Of a stretch of 64,000 nucleotides of DNA, positions 19,507 to 30,265 are shown one piece after another; position 1 is the stretch's first letter; the number at the start of each line of letters is the position of its first letter. The stretch lies in contig JAVXUO010001084.1 in NCBI GenBank assembly GCA_033065855.1, forward strand, positions 62,001 to 126,000, read 5' to 3'. The notes under the pieces are model-generated. The model searched no databases. It saw nothing but the letters and a program-made list of their open reading frames with translations, and was not told the DNA's origin. This DNA is from Escallonia rubra (lineage: Eukaryota > Streptophyta > Magnoliopsida > Escalloniales > Escalloniaceae). The position numbers and the translations under genes were made by a program.

Positions 19507-21338
19507 GAAGGTATAAAAGCTTATTTTCAGAGCCCTAATCTCTCTTTCTCTCCCTACCCAACAGCCGCCTCCTCTCTCCCAACCACCGTGCAGCCGTTGG
19601 CGAAGGCCACCTCTCCCTAAACCACCCCCCCGCCCCGCCATCCAACTGCCCAACGCCCGGCACCTTCTCCACCTTGGTTCGCGAAGCTCCTCGCTGTCGC
19701 TCCCTGTCGTGGCTGCCGTCCCTTTTGCTCCTTGTCGCCTTTAATTTCTGCATTTTTTGAACTCTTGGTCGGTCGTGGTGAGTATAGATAATTTGTACAT
19801 CATTTGTATAAAATGTATTGGCTTTATTTTTCCTAATTGCATTCTGTGATTGATGGCTTCTGCTTTGTGTACACCTTTGATACAATTTAATACACCCAAC
19901 GCAAATGAGATTTTATAATTCTTGTCATGCTAGCTGCCACTATGGAAGTCCAACAAAGCCAAATGTATATCAAAAAAGTAATTGTAGCTCTGTTAAGATG
20001 CTTAGAATTGCAGGCAATACGTTGTGAACAAAAGTACTGCGGGTCAGTGTAGATAATAGGTTGTATGAAATGATGAGGACAAGTCCATGCAGGAGCTTTG
20101 AAAAGTGGTTGACATGGATCGAATGATTGCTCTTATCTGTAGCAATAATACCAATGCCGACCTAATACGACCTTCGTCACATTAACATCCAAGCATATAT
20201 GCAAGTGGTAAAGGATCGATGCAACTGCAATAGGTTCATAAGATTTGGTATGGACGGTGTCATTATACCGAACACTAGATTTCTTGACGTTTACCTTAGC
20301 GTTACCCTAATAGAAGAAAGACTAGATTTGTTTCAATAAGTTGACATAACACCAATTATCTCAAAAGTTTGGAAGAGGATTTAATACTATTTCTAAGTTT
20401 CCAAACAAAACCATAAAGTTGTAACTAATATGTTATGAGAGGGAATCGAATGGATAAAAAAGAGTGCATTTGAGAAGCCAAATCATCAACTTAGCTTAGG
20501 GAAAGTCTATAGAGAGGGTCAACCAAACTGAAGCAAGGCAAGGACATTCCAAAAGGTGAAGTCAAATGGCTCTAATAATGCTATTATTATTACAGAATGC
20601 ACAAAGATTACTAGTGTTAATATCTAACCGACCAAGAGAGCTGCATAGAGAAAGTCTGTCAAGATGAGATTATCAAAAGAAAAGTTGAACAAAAGGACTA
20701 CGAAGAAATCAAATTGCTGGTCAAACTGCCTGGTTATGATTATTCATATAAGCCCCAAGCATTGTCAATGAAAATCAAGGCAGCCAATTATGCTTATATA
20801 AAAAGTATAGCTCCTAGCATTGATGGCTTCTGCTTTGGTGTACACCTCTGATGCTCGGCTTGAAAATATTAATTTCACACACAGATATTGCAAAAAGTAG
20901 TTGAGCGAAAATAGCTCCATCAGTTCCTTAGACTTTAGAATAAGAAACTACCTCAAGTCCATGTAGCTTGTGAAACACTTTCGTTTGTTGAAGTAAGTTT
21001 TATTTGTCTGCCTGGGGAAACCTCATTCTACGATGTTTGGTTATTACGTTTCCTCATATGCATCTAAATGACCATTCGGTCTACTTGATTAGGGAATAAT
21101 TTGAGAATTTCTATCAACGGGTAAATAGGTGACCGGTGGTGGTTGTTGACTGGTGGTGATGTGGCTCCCGCATTTGGTGGTGTTGCAATTTGTTGTATGG
21201 TTGCTCCATTAGTGGGTGATTGGTGTCATGATGGTCGTTTTTTGACAGCTGTGGTTTGCGATGGGTAATTGGTGGTCAGTGGTGGTTGTTGGATGGTGGT
21301 GATGCAGATCTAACTTCCAATGGTGATGGTTGGTCGTT

Positions 21339-21399
21339 ACATGAATTGCTTCTTCATGCACATATCCTCCAGATATGTGCATGAAGAAGCAATTCATGT
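21339..21399. repeat. Perfect 28-bp inverted repeat with 5-nt loop
   Basis: The left arm (21339-21366) is the exact reverse complement of the right arm (21372-21399), separated by CTCCA. The right arm is TNP2 coding sequence (start of MCMKKQFM); the left arm is an inverted copy upstream of it. Recognisable transposase sequence begins at the hairpin. This looks like a snap-back or template-switch junction. Confidence 0.93.
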
Positions 21400-22968
21400 T
21401 TTTATCATTACTCGTTCCTGGACCTACGAGCCGGGGTAGAAATATAGACGTGTACTTACGGCCATTGATCGATGAGTTAGGAATTTTGTGGGAAGTTGGA
21501 GCCCCAACATTTGATGCATCTCTTAAACAGAACTTTAGCTTGAGGGCAGCAATCATGTGGACTATCAATGACTTCCATGTATAAGCTATGTTGCGTGAGT
21601 GGAATACACATGGTAGGTTGGCATGCCCCTATTGTATGGAACTGAGTAAGGCTTTCACCTTAAAGCACGGGGGAAAGGCTTCTTTTTGGAGTTGTCACAG
21701 ATAATTCTTACCGCCTAATCATCCATTTCGAAAACAAAAAGATAAGTTTGATAAAATTGTGGAGCGTCATGTTGTAACACGTGATAAATTGTCTGGGGAT
21801 GAAGTTTAAAGGTGCGTAAAGGACCATAACATAGACGTGGTACCTTTTGGAAAATGTGTTGCCAGTCTAAAACTTCCTAGCTTTGAAAAAACACACAACT
21901 GAAAGAAAATGTGCATCTTTTGGGAGTTGCCTTATTGGCCGACCCTCCTCCTCCACAACAATCTTGATGTTATGCACGTTGAGATTTTATTTTTTTGAAA
22001 ATGTTTTAATACAATCATGAATGTCAAGGGCAAATCAAAAGATCACCTAAAAGCATGAAAAGATATGCAGATGATGGGTATACAGTGTAAATTGCATCCA
22101 TGAATGTTAATGGTAGGATGATGTTGCCTAAAGCAATTTGGATAAAAGGCAGATACAACTAGTGTGCAAGTGGGTTAAACACTTGAAGCTGCCAGATGGC
22201 TATGCATCTAATATATCACGTTATTGCAACCTTCTTGATTGTAAGTTTTATGTTTTAAAGAGTCACGATTTTCTTGTATTCATGGAAATATTTATACCAA
22301 TTTTATTTTCGTGACCTCTTGTCGAAGCCAGTAAATTAAGCATTGACTGAATTTAGCCATTTCTTCCGCGATTTGTGCTCAAAGGTGCTCCGAGAAAGTG
22401 ATGTTAAGATTCTTGAGAAAAATATTGCTGAGACAATATGCAAGCTAGAAAAAATCTTTCCCTCGTTATTCTTTGATTCGATGGAGCATTTGACCATTCA
22501 CTTAGCATATAAGGCTAGAGTAGGCGGACATGTGCAGTATTGGTGGATGTATCCATTTGAAAGGTGATGTCACTCATCCATTTTTAAACTGTATTTCATA
22601 CTTGCACACATGTGTTGTCTACTGAAAATGACTTCATTCTTACATAGGTATATGTTTGACCTTAAGAAAAAGGTGCGTAACAAAGTGCACGTTGAAGGTT
22701 CAATTGTAGAGGCTTACATCCTTGAGGAGCTTACCAACTTCTGCTCCCTTTACTTTGAGACTAATGCTGATACAAAAATGAATCGGCTTGGTCGCAATGA
22801 TAATAATATTAGCATAACATTCGAAGAGTGTCTTCCCATATTCATGCATCTTGGTCATGCACTTGGAGCAAGGAGTGGTTGATATTTATCAAACGAAGAG
22901 TATATTGTCATAACACTATACGCTCTCACGAATTGCAATGAAGTTGCACTACAAGGAATAAGGCCTTT

Positions 22969-23260
22969 AGCGACGGATTTTCCCGTCGCTAAAAGCCTAT
23001 ATTCCGTCACTAAAAGTTTTAGCGACGGAATTACCGTCGCTAAAAGTCCCTCGTATAAAAGGCCGTTGCTAAAAGTTTTGCGACGGAATTATAAAATCCG
23101 TCGTCTAATATATAACGTTTGGCGACGGATTTATTTCTAAATTAGCGACGGAATATCCGTCGCTAATTCTGTTTTACGTACTTTAATTTATTTTCTTTTT
23201 TACGAAATTAGCGATGGGATAAAATGTTTAGCGACGGAATTAATCCGTCGCTAAAAGTTA
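22969..23260. repeat. Left subterminal repeats of the inner CACTA
   Basis: Many copies of TTTAGCGACGGA and TCCGTCGCTAAA in both orientations. The core differs from the outer element's TTTAGCGACCGC mainly in the last bases, indicating a related but separate family. Confidence 0.9.
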
Positions 23261-23516
23261 AAGTCATTTTTTAATTTTTTTATGCCCAAACCTGTAATAA
23301 AAAATTCAAATCAATTGAGTCCCATCCTCCGTCAACAATCTCAATATATCAAATGCACGATTAACAATCTAAAATCATCGATTAACAAATCATCGATCAA
23401 TAATCACAATTAATAACCTAAAATTATCAAACAAATAGTCAATGTTCACAACATTGTTCAAAATGTACATATCCGATGCGATTAATTTAAAATATTGTCT
23501 AATTACGCCTCAGAGT

Positions 23517-23959
23517 TCAACATTGGGGGAAAGGCTTTTCACAAGTGCTTTGATCAAACACGCTGACTTGAAAACGCATTTGCCCCATGTGTTGAAAGAC
23601 TACAAAGTCTCCTAGATGGAGGTCATGTTGTTGCACGAATTCGTTCCAACCCTTTTCGAAGCAAAGAACCTCTTGGCCAACCTTCTTCTTCAATTTAACA
23701 AGCCATGACCCCTTGCGGCCGGTTAAAGTTGCTTCAAATCTCAATGTGGTAAGCAATCGCCAAAATGCTACCGGTATGGCCTAACATATTCATAATATAG
23801 TAAGACATGTAAGTTTTTAACCAAAGATAAAACTTTTAACACACACGAAAACATAGAGAAAGCGGGATGACATACAAGTTCTGTATGAAAACCAGGCATC
23901 ATGACCTTGAAGAAGTGCCTGTTGACTGAAACGTCCCTGTTCACCGAAGCAGAAGCCAT
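23517..23959 (-). CDS. Two-exon B3 DNA-binding domain protein carried by a CACTA element
   Basis: Exon 1 is 23876-23959 (ATG at 23959, MASASVNRDVSVNRHFFKVM). The donor is CTT/GTATGT. The 95-bp intron ends TATGTTAG. Exon 2 is 23517-23780, joined in phase 0. The predicted protein is about 115 residues, essentially one B3 domain. N-terminal HFFKVMMPGFHTEL leads across the splice into AIPVAFW. The domain continues with GSWLVKLKKKVGQEVLCFEK, GWNEFVQQHDLHLGDFVVFQ and RFQVSVFDQS. These match the DNA-contacting strands of plant REM-type B3 factors. No stop, frameshift or damaged splice site is seen. Full REM proteins usually have several B3 domains or a longer tail, so this is a compact version. It could act as a small DNA-binding protein or competitor if transcribed; expression is unknown. 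Confidence 0.85.
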
Positions 23960-26100
23960 TTAACCTACTTTAACATGAAAAACCAATCGATGATTATTCA
24001 ATCGACGAGCATCAATTTTATAGCTGAATTAAATCTATCAAATTATGTTAAAGTGATGCTAAAAAAACAGATCCACAGTGAGTTGTAGCTAAAATGACTA
24101 CCACAAAAATCTCAACTACGCACATCATCATTTCACCACCCAAATAGCCACCTATATTGTTGAACGTCACTCACATATTACAAATAACACCCCAAAAATC
24201 TCAAACCAAACGCTGAATGAAACCTAACCTAGTGCAAATCCAATCACTGGATAGTTTCAGATAGTACAACTAACCTAGCATGTATTGCGGTTCGGTCACT
24301 CGCCCACTTGGGGTAATCAAAGGTTAAATGATTGCATGCTAATTGACTTGGAACTAGCGTAATTAAGATCCAATTTAAAGGTCCAATTAATTTCTATGCC
24401 TCGAAGTGCATGTCGCCTGGTTACAGTGATGTCATCTCACCTGGTTACAGTGAAGAGGCACCTTTCGTCGTTAGCTGGTTACAGTGTATTACGAGTCATT
24501 AGCTGTGAAGAGGCACCTTTCGTCATCTCACCTGGTTACAGTGACGTCTGTGCGTATTGGACTACTCACCATTGAAATTTCTTCCTAGCATACACTTAAT
24601 TAATGGATGATTGTTTTGTCCAAGTTGAGAAACGAGTCTCCAAGTGCATTTCCCCTTGCAACCCCAAGAGGCACAACACCCCAACTTCTCTTCACCATTT
24701 ATTTACCCCTATCCGCCACATATATATTTGTCTAGTAGTTATATACCATTTTTGGTATTTTCGACTTGTCTCGCATCCTATGTTAACATTAGTCTTCTTC
24801 TTGGTTGTGAAGTTTTCTTTGTGGATTCACACACCCTTTAGGAGGCCGTGTGCGTGAGTTGAGGTTAACTATTTAATTCGAAAGTAGGCTGAAATTTGCT
24901 TATAAACTGGTTTCACCCACATCGTTAAAGTGTTTTTCAAACATCACTAGGGAGTTGGAGGAAAGATTATAACAACATCTTTATCTTCTGCACATACTCT
25001 AGTATTATAGCGCACTCGTTTGTCAAGGGATTGTGTAACAAATTCCTCATCATATCGGTCACCACCCCATACACATGAAATACCCTAGTTTATATTTTGC
25101 TCACATGACTAGAATCAGCATACCTCAGAAAATGTGAAATAAGAAAGGAAAAAAGAAAAAGAACGACAAAAAAATCTGGTTCTACATATTGCCAGGCAGG
25201 TTCAAGACACTGTCCTCAAATTACTGCGTACAAATGGCATATTCTAGTTAGGCAATAAAGTTAGAAGGCCACATATCATTGCCATAAGTTGCCTGCACTG
25301 TTTCATTACTTCCACGACCACGGAAAAGAACAACGTAATAGAAAGGACAAGCATCCACTCATGTGTGAAGGGGTTAAAACGATGCATAAAGAATTATTGC
25401 TAGTGGTCCGATCGAGTTGTTGATACGTTTTGCTCCTTGAGATTGGCACGGATTAGCGTAGAAATGTAATATCATTTGACGAGTAGTGATTGTTACACAT
25501 GCATTAATGTACACCAAAGTTATATCTTAGTGATGCCTGTCAAGCTACACCTATTTCCCTCCATTCACTCACTCACTAAACTCACACAGACAAGCACTCA
25601 TTTGGGACACACATACACTCAAAACAGCTGCACAAATACACACTCATCCACACTGTTTGCACACCCATACACACATGATGTAGTCCATAAGACATACACC
25701 TCCGGCCCTTATTCTAGCCTGTAAAACACACACCATAACCCACCCCCCATCCCCCCCCCCTCGCGCTGCAGCCCTTAAAATACATGCCAAAACCACTGCT
25801 GCAGCACATTACACACCACACACAACACCACTGCTGCTACTGCTACAAACACTCACTTAAACACACACCATGTACACTCCTAAAACACACACAAACACTC
25901 AATACAAACCCCTTTTCCATCAATTCACACCCCTTTTCCCTCAATTCCATCGGCAATTAAACAACCTAATTCCATCAGTTACAAAATCAATTGCAATTAA
26001 AAATAATTGAAATTATAAGAAACATATCATAATTCCATAAACAAATTAGGGCAAGTTCCAATTAGGGCAAATTGACATAAATCAGAACTGAAGAAAATTA
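23960..26100. other. Interior of the inner CACTA upstream of the B3 gene
   Basis: No further gene recognised. It holds a local repeat (24416-24545), and a region at about 24600-24860 that on the minus strand has a TATATAACTA stretch and could be a captured promoter. At 25560-25900 it is CA-rich low complexity. The open frames at 24603-24857 and 25476-25724 do not resemble known proteins. Confidence 0.5.
24416..24545. repeat. Local repeats of CTGGTTACAGTG and GAAGAGGCACCTTTCGTC
   Basis: CTGGTTACAGTG occurs four times (near 24418, 24441, 24475, 24531). GAAGAGGCACCTTTCGTC occurs twice (near 24452 and 24506). The copies are interleaved, suggesting repeated local duplication. Confidence 0.85.
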
Positions 26101-26370
26101 GGGCAAATGGCGCTTAAACATGCATTAAAGCAAATTAGGGCAAATGGACATACAGAGAGGTGGTGCGGCGGCAATGAAGGGCCTTGGTGGCGCGGCAGTG
26201 GAGGGAATTGGTGGCGCAGCGTTGGTGGCACGCGGATATGGAGGGGCACGACGTCAGGGGATGGGGGGTGATGTCGCCGGAGGTGGGTCCTCGGAGAGGA
26301 AGAACGCCAATATCGCCGGTGAGTGGGTGAGAGTGAGAGACAGAGAGAAACGGGGAGAGTGAAAAAAAGA
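26100..26370 (-). promoter_or_regulatory. Pyrimidine-rich leader-like region of the inner CACTA
   Basis: On the minus strand this reads as CT-rich DNA followed by GC-rich sequence, as in plant 5' UTRs. It lies just inside the right subterminal repeats, like the CT-rich stretch at 19535-19700 just inside the outer element's left end. A plus-strand Gly/Ala-rich 72-codon frame here (26144-26362) is probably a composition artefact. A promoter role is inferred. Confidence 0.35.
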
Positions 26371-26393
26371 CGAAGGCATTTTATGTAAGGACT

Positions 26394-26575
26394 TTTAGCG
26401 ACGGAATGACACCGTCACTAAAAGCCCGTCGACAAAAGATATATTTAACGACGGACTTTTTAGCGACGGTAACTTTCTGTCGCTTATAATGTTTTAACGA
26501 CGGACATTTTACAAACGGGTTTATCCGTCGCTGAAAGACGTTTTAGCGACGGAATTACGTCTGTCGCAAAATCCT
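26394..26575. repeat. Right subterminal repeats of the inner CACTA
   Basis: Copies of TTTTAGCGACGGA and its inverse, matching the left set at 22969-23260. Confidence 0.85.
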
Positions 26576-27805
26576 TATTTTCTTGTAGTGTTGCACCTTT
26601 ATAGTGCCAGTAGTTGTGTATATATCTTCCTTCTCATAGTTCAAGAGCATAATACAACGACGATGCTATATAACATGCAGTGAATACGATGATGAAGGTT
26701 TATTAGCAAATCCTGAGATATCAGATGAACAACTTAAAAAAATGCGAAAAAACGCGTTCCCTGAGTGGTTCCGAAAGCGCGTAAGTTCTAAAACCACATC
26801 TTATTTCCAATATAGTGAGATGTTATACGTGAGTTAATAACTTAATACTTTGTGCAAATTGTTTGTTATTGTAGACCGCCTAGAATAGAGTTGATGCTTG
26901 TCTCAAAGTGCTTGCTGCTGGCCCTAGTAAATTAGTTTTGTGTAATGAAGGGTACATTGTCAACGGGTTTAGGTTTAACACGATAGAAGTTGACCTTAAT
27001 AAACAAACCCAAAACGATTGAGTTTTAGTCAAAGGTGACTGTTATAATGATAGTGATCGTGATTTTTATGAGCAGTTGAAAGAGGTTGTTAAACTAGATT
27101 ATTATGGCAGTGGTAATCGACTGATAATGTTCAAGTGCAGATGGTTGACATTACAGCTGGTATCCGGGTTAATCGACATGGGATTATAGACGTTAATATG
27201 AGGTCAAGACTTGATCATACAAACGATTTGTATTTGTAGCTCAAGCAACGCAGGTCTTTTATGTAAAGAGTGTGACAAGGAATTACCCAAATTGGCATAT
27301 TGTTATCAAGAGCAAACGAGGCTTTGTTGATGATGACGTGTTCATTGAGATGTACCAAGAGGATGATGCTCTTACAGTGATGCCGCTTCATGAGGATAAC
27401 GATCTTGTTGATAAGCTTCTTTGTGATTTAGGCTATGTCGGGGAAGAGGTCGATGCTGAAACCCTCCGTGATGATGATGACGATGATCATCATTTTGAGA
27501 AAGAAGTTGAAGAAGAAGAAGACATTTCGTTGTCTAGTAGTGATAATGATTAACTGTGTAATGCAAAAACATTCTTATCAATCTACTTTTGCACTTGTGG
27601 TGTTTATTTTAAATTGAGTTGTCTATTACTGATGGTGGTTGACTATATAAAGCTAAATTAACATTATTATCAATTAACTTTTGCACTTAAGTCTTTTATT
27701 ATTCAAGTGAACTATATTTGGAACTGTAAACATATCAATTGCTTTTTGTTACGATATTTGTTGTTGAAGTTTTCTTATGTTACTCTCGAGTGTTTTTTTG
27801 TAAAT

Positions 27806-29460
27806 ATGTCGAGATCTAGTGCACCCTGAGGTCGTGGAGGCGGCCGCCGCGGACCTACTTTGGCCTAGTCAGCCCCTCTCCCCAGGATTGATGACATGGT
27901 TACTAATGAGCAGTCGATGTCGTTAGTAGCTTCAGTACATGGTAAGACAATAATATTTTGTTGTTATAACATATTTGTTGCAAAATATATAACGTCTTTC
28001 TTTTCATCATTTGTAGCTTCTACTGCATCTGTACCTAAAGGTATCACACGTGAGATACCTTTTCCAGCCACCTCGGAGCAGAGGAGTACTGCTCATATCC
28101 TTAACAATTAGTATGTTTTCAATTTTCAAAGCTCAATTCCTACCATCTTTTAACTAACCTATCTAACTTAATACTTTGTTTTTTTTTTGGGATTGATGTA
28201 TCTGTTGTGATTTCTTGTAATTAGCTTTGTTGAAGATAGGACCAAAATCGGTCCTATTGTCAACGCCCACCTGCCACAACCTCTTCCGACGTGGAAGGCG
28301 GGGACCGAGCCAGACAAGGATCTTGTCTCGAGAAAGTTCTTGGTAAGGATTGTCTATTTTTCATTGCTTTATTTGGTTTGAGAAGTATATTATTGCTGAA
28401 TTTTTCTTGCTAATCGTCTTTGAAATTATGTTGAATTATGTTAAGGACTACTTCAAATTCGAGTCTGACAGAGACCAAGAACTTGGGAGGCAGGTCTGGG
28501 AGTGGCATTGTTCAGAAAATTACAGGAAATGGTTGCTCAATGCAAGGATACAAGCTCTACCTCAGGCTAACGCGATAGATATTCCTATGGCCAGGGACTT
28601 CAACCTCGAGTACTTCTCAGAAGCTATGTGGGGGCAGCTGGTGGATCATTGGTGTACAGTTGAATAGGCCAAGCTTATTGCGCGAGGCAAGGATATGGCG
28701 AGTAATGAGAAGAAGATGAAGCATGGTGTTGGATCACGTCCATATGCTAAGCATAATCTGAAGCTGAGAGAGACGACCCTGACAAAAGGCCCCCTACGGT
28801 GCTCAAAGGCTTTGAGGTCACACAAAAAATAAAGATGGGAAGTGGATTTTTTAGAGCGCAGAGCAGTTTGTGGTGAGCAATCAACTATTCTTCACTTTCG
28901 CATTCCTATTGTATCCGTATTGGTTATGACCAATTGCATTCCTATAACATTTATAACTTTCTTATACATAATGCATATAAGGAAAAAGTTCAGGCCAACT
29001 CCTAGGCAGATGATAGCCAAGCAGTGGACGAGTTCTCTTTGTGGTCAGAAGCTATAGGGGGTCCTAAGAAGGACCGTATCCTCGGCCACCCTCGTCAATC
29101 TGCACGTTCATTGCTACGCAGACAACAGTCATCAGGTGCGACCAGTTGTAGCTGTTCTCAGGTTGAAGGGACGGAAAAAGAGTGCTTAGACAGACTTGTT
29201 AAAGAAAAAATTGCGATGATGATCCAACAAGGTTTTATTATGCCCAGAGCCAGACATCAGGTAATACCAATTTTCTTAAGTAGCTATGTATTATGTTCAT
29301 TTAGTCTGTGATCTTGATTTGATTATATTGTGTTGAATCATTTGTATGGCTTCATGCTGAGAGATATTGTGCCTAGTGCTGGTGATTCTCAACGCGGCGA
29401 GGACATTGTTGGATCGAACATGTCTTCAATAAGGGAAAAAGAAGATGGTGATTACGGGGT
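27806..29460 (+). pseudogene. Second CACTA gene remnant (Transposase_24 / TNPA-like)
   Basis: The reading starts near 27806 with MSRSSAP, a stop, then GRGGGRRGP, an Arg/Gly-rich start common in this family. Exon-like pieces follow. One (28021-28110) encodes TASVPKGITREIPFP. Another (about 28445-28665) encodes DYFKFESDRDQELGRQVWEW, KWLLNARIQALPQAN and SEAMWGQLVDHWC. A third (about 29024-29265) encodes GGPKKDRILG, then KECLDRLVKEKIAMMIQQG. The order and motifs fit the plant transposase (Ptta/En/Spm) protein that partners TNP2. Stops interrupt several pieces. It probably bound the subterminal motifs. Confidence 0.65.
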
Positions 29461-29865
29461 TGATGGGTTTGCCGACTAGTATGTTTTTGGGGTTATATGT
29501 ATTGATTGTAGTCGTGTACCTCATGAACATATACTTGACTCATTTTTCAAAATTTGGTTGAAGATTGTATATGTACTTAAGAGTTGACATTTTATAGTTT
29601 GATGGCCTATGTTTATAATTTGATGGCCTATGTTTATAGTTTGATGATATAAAGCTTTGTTGATGTACTTGGTTTGGGATTGACGTATTGAAATGAATTC
29701 GGGACTTGTTTTTGGATGTGTAGAGTAGATTGGTTTTGGACAGGTTGTTTGAATGAATGCGGGACAAGGGGTTGAATTGGTTTTTGAATGAATGCGGGAC
29801 AGGTTGTTGAATTGGTTTTGGACATGAGGTCAAAAAATACCTGATTTTTAAAAGCATAACCTAGG

Positions 29866-30240
29866 TTTAGCGACCGCACATTGCGGTCGCTAAACTAGAT
29901 AATGTGGTCGCTAAATAAAATATTTTAAATAAAATAAAATATTTAGCGAGCGGAAGGGCAGTCGCTAAATTATAAAAGGTGGTCACTAACTAAAAAAGTT
30001 TTTAGCGACCCCAATATCGGTTGCTAAATTAGAAAAAAACGGTTGCTAAATAAAACACCAATTTGAATTTAAAAAATATTTAGCGACCACGTGATGGGCA
30101 GTCGCTAAATTTAGTCAACACGGTCGCTAAATTGAGCGACCGATAATTAAATACGGTCGCTAAAGTTTAGCGACCTAGTCTCCAGCGACCATATTTTGCG
30201 GTCGCTAAAACGGTTTAGCGACTGTATTTTCTCCTTTAGC
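29866..30240. repeat. Right subterminal repeats of the outer CACTA
   Basis: More than ten copies of TTTAGCGACC and GGTCGCTAAA, alternating in orientation, so the whole end could fold on itself. The terminus TTTTCCTGTAATG follows at 30250-30262. Confidence 0.85.
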
Positions 30241-30265
30241 GAAAGCCCCTTTTCCTGTAATGCTT

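Larger units (their letters stand above)
22947..26590 (-). mobile_element. Inner non-autonomous CACTA element carrying a B3 gene
   Basis: It starts CACTACAAGGAATAAGG and ends CCTTATTTTCTTGTAGTG, a perfect or near-perfect terminal inverted repeat, flanked by TTG on both sides (22944-22946 and 26591-26593). Subterminal motifs of the TTTAGCGACGGA type fill both ends. No transposase sequence is present. The cargo is a two-exon B3 gene on the minus strand. The minus-strand orientation is inferred from a pyrimidine-rich leader-like stretch (reverse strand of about 26280-26370) near the right end, resembling that at the left end of the outer element. It lies inside the outer element's TNP2 gene and is therefore younger. 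Confidence 0.92.
21372..27340 (+). pseudogene. TNP2-like CACTA transposase, decayed and split by an insertion
   Basis: Recognisable blocks in order. The Transposase_21 core at 21375-22110 includes LVPGPTSRGRNIDVYLRPLI, FSLRAAIMWTINDFH, HGRLACPYC, LKHGGKASFW, ELPYWPTLLLHNNLDVMHVE. KLPDGYASNISRYCNLLDCK follows near 22189. A DUF4218-type domain lies at 22343-22882 (FFRDLCSKVL, LEKIFPSLFFDSMEHLTIHL, YWWMYPFER, then after a short intron VRNKVHVEGSIVEAYILEE). The inner CACTA interrupts the gene at 22946. A DUF4216-type domain follows at about 26900-27330 (YIVNGFRFNTIEVD, DFYEQLKEVVKLDYYG, NWHIVIKSKRG). Stops and frameshifts occur, and the N-terminus is lost at the hairpin. It would have catalysed transposition when intact. 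Confidence 0.88.
19208..30262 (+). mobile_element. Outer CACTA element with decayed transposase genes
   Basis: It starts CACTACAAGAAAC and ends TTTTCCTGTAATG, flanked by CTT on both sides. Subterminal motifs related to TTTAGCGACCGC and its inverse occur at 19228-19506 and 29866-30240. Two gene remnants lie on the plus strand: TNP2-like transposase (about 21372-27330, interrupted by another CACTA) and a second transposon gene (27806-29460). Total length is 11,055 bp, about 7.4 kb without the inner element. The 19510-21120 stretch looks like leader and intron sequence with nothing recognised. At 29465-29865 there is only 3' non-coding DNA. Confidence 0.9.

Noticed and set aside
24603-24857. 84-codon open frame in the inner CACTA
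   Set aside because: No recognisable domain and two overlapping frames; possibly promoter DNA of the captured B3 gene on the other strand.
26144-26362. Gly/Ala-rich 72-codon frame
   Set aside because: GC- and purine-rich leader composition explains it; the likely transcription is on the other strand.
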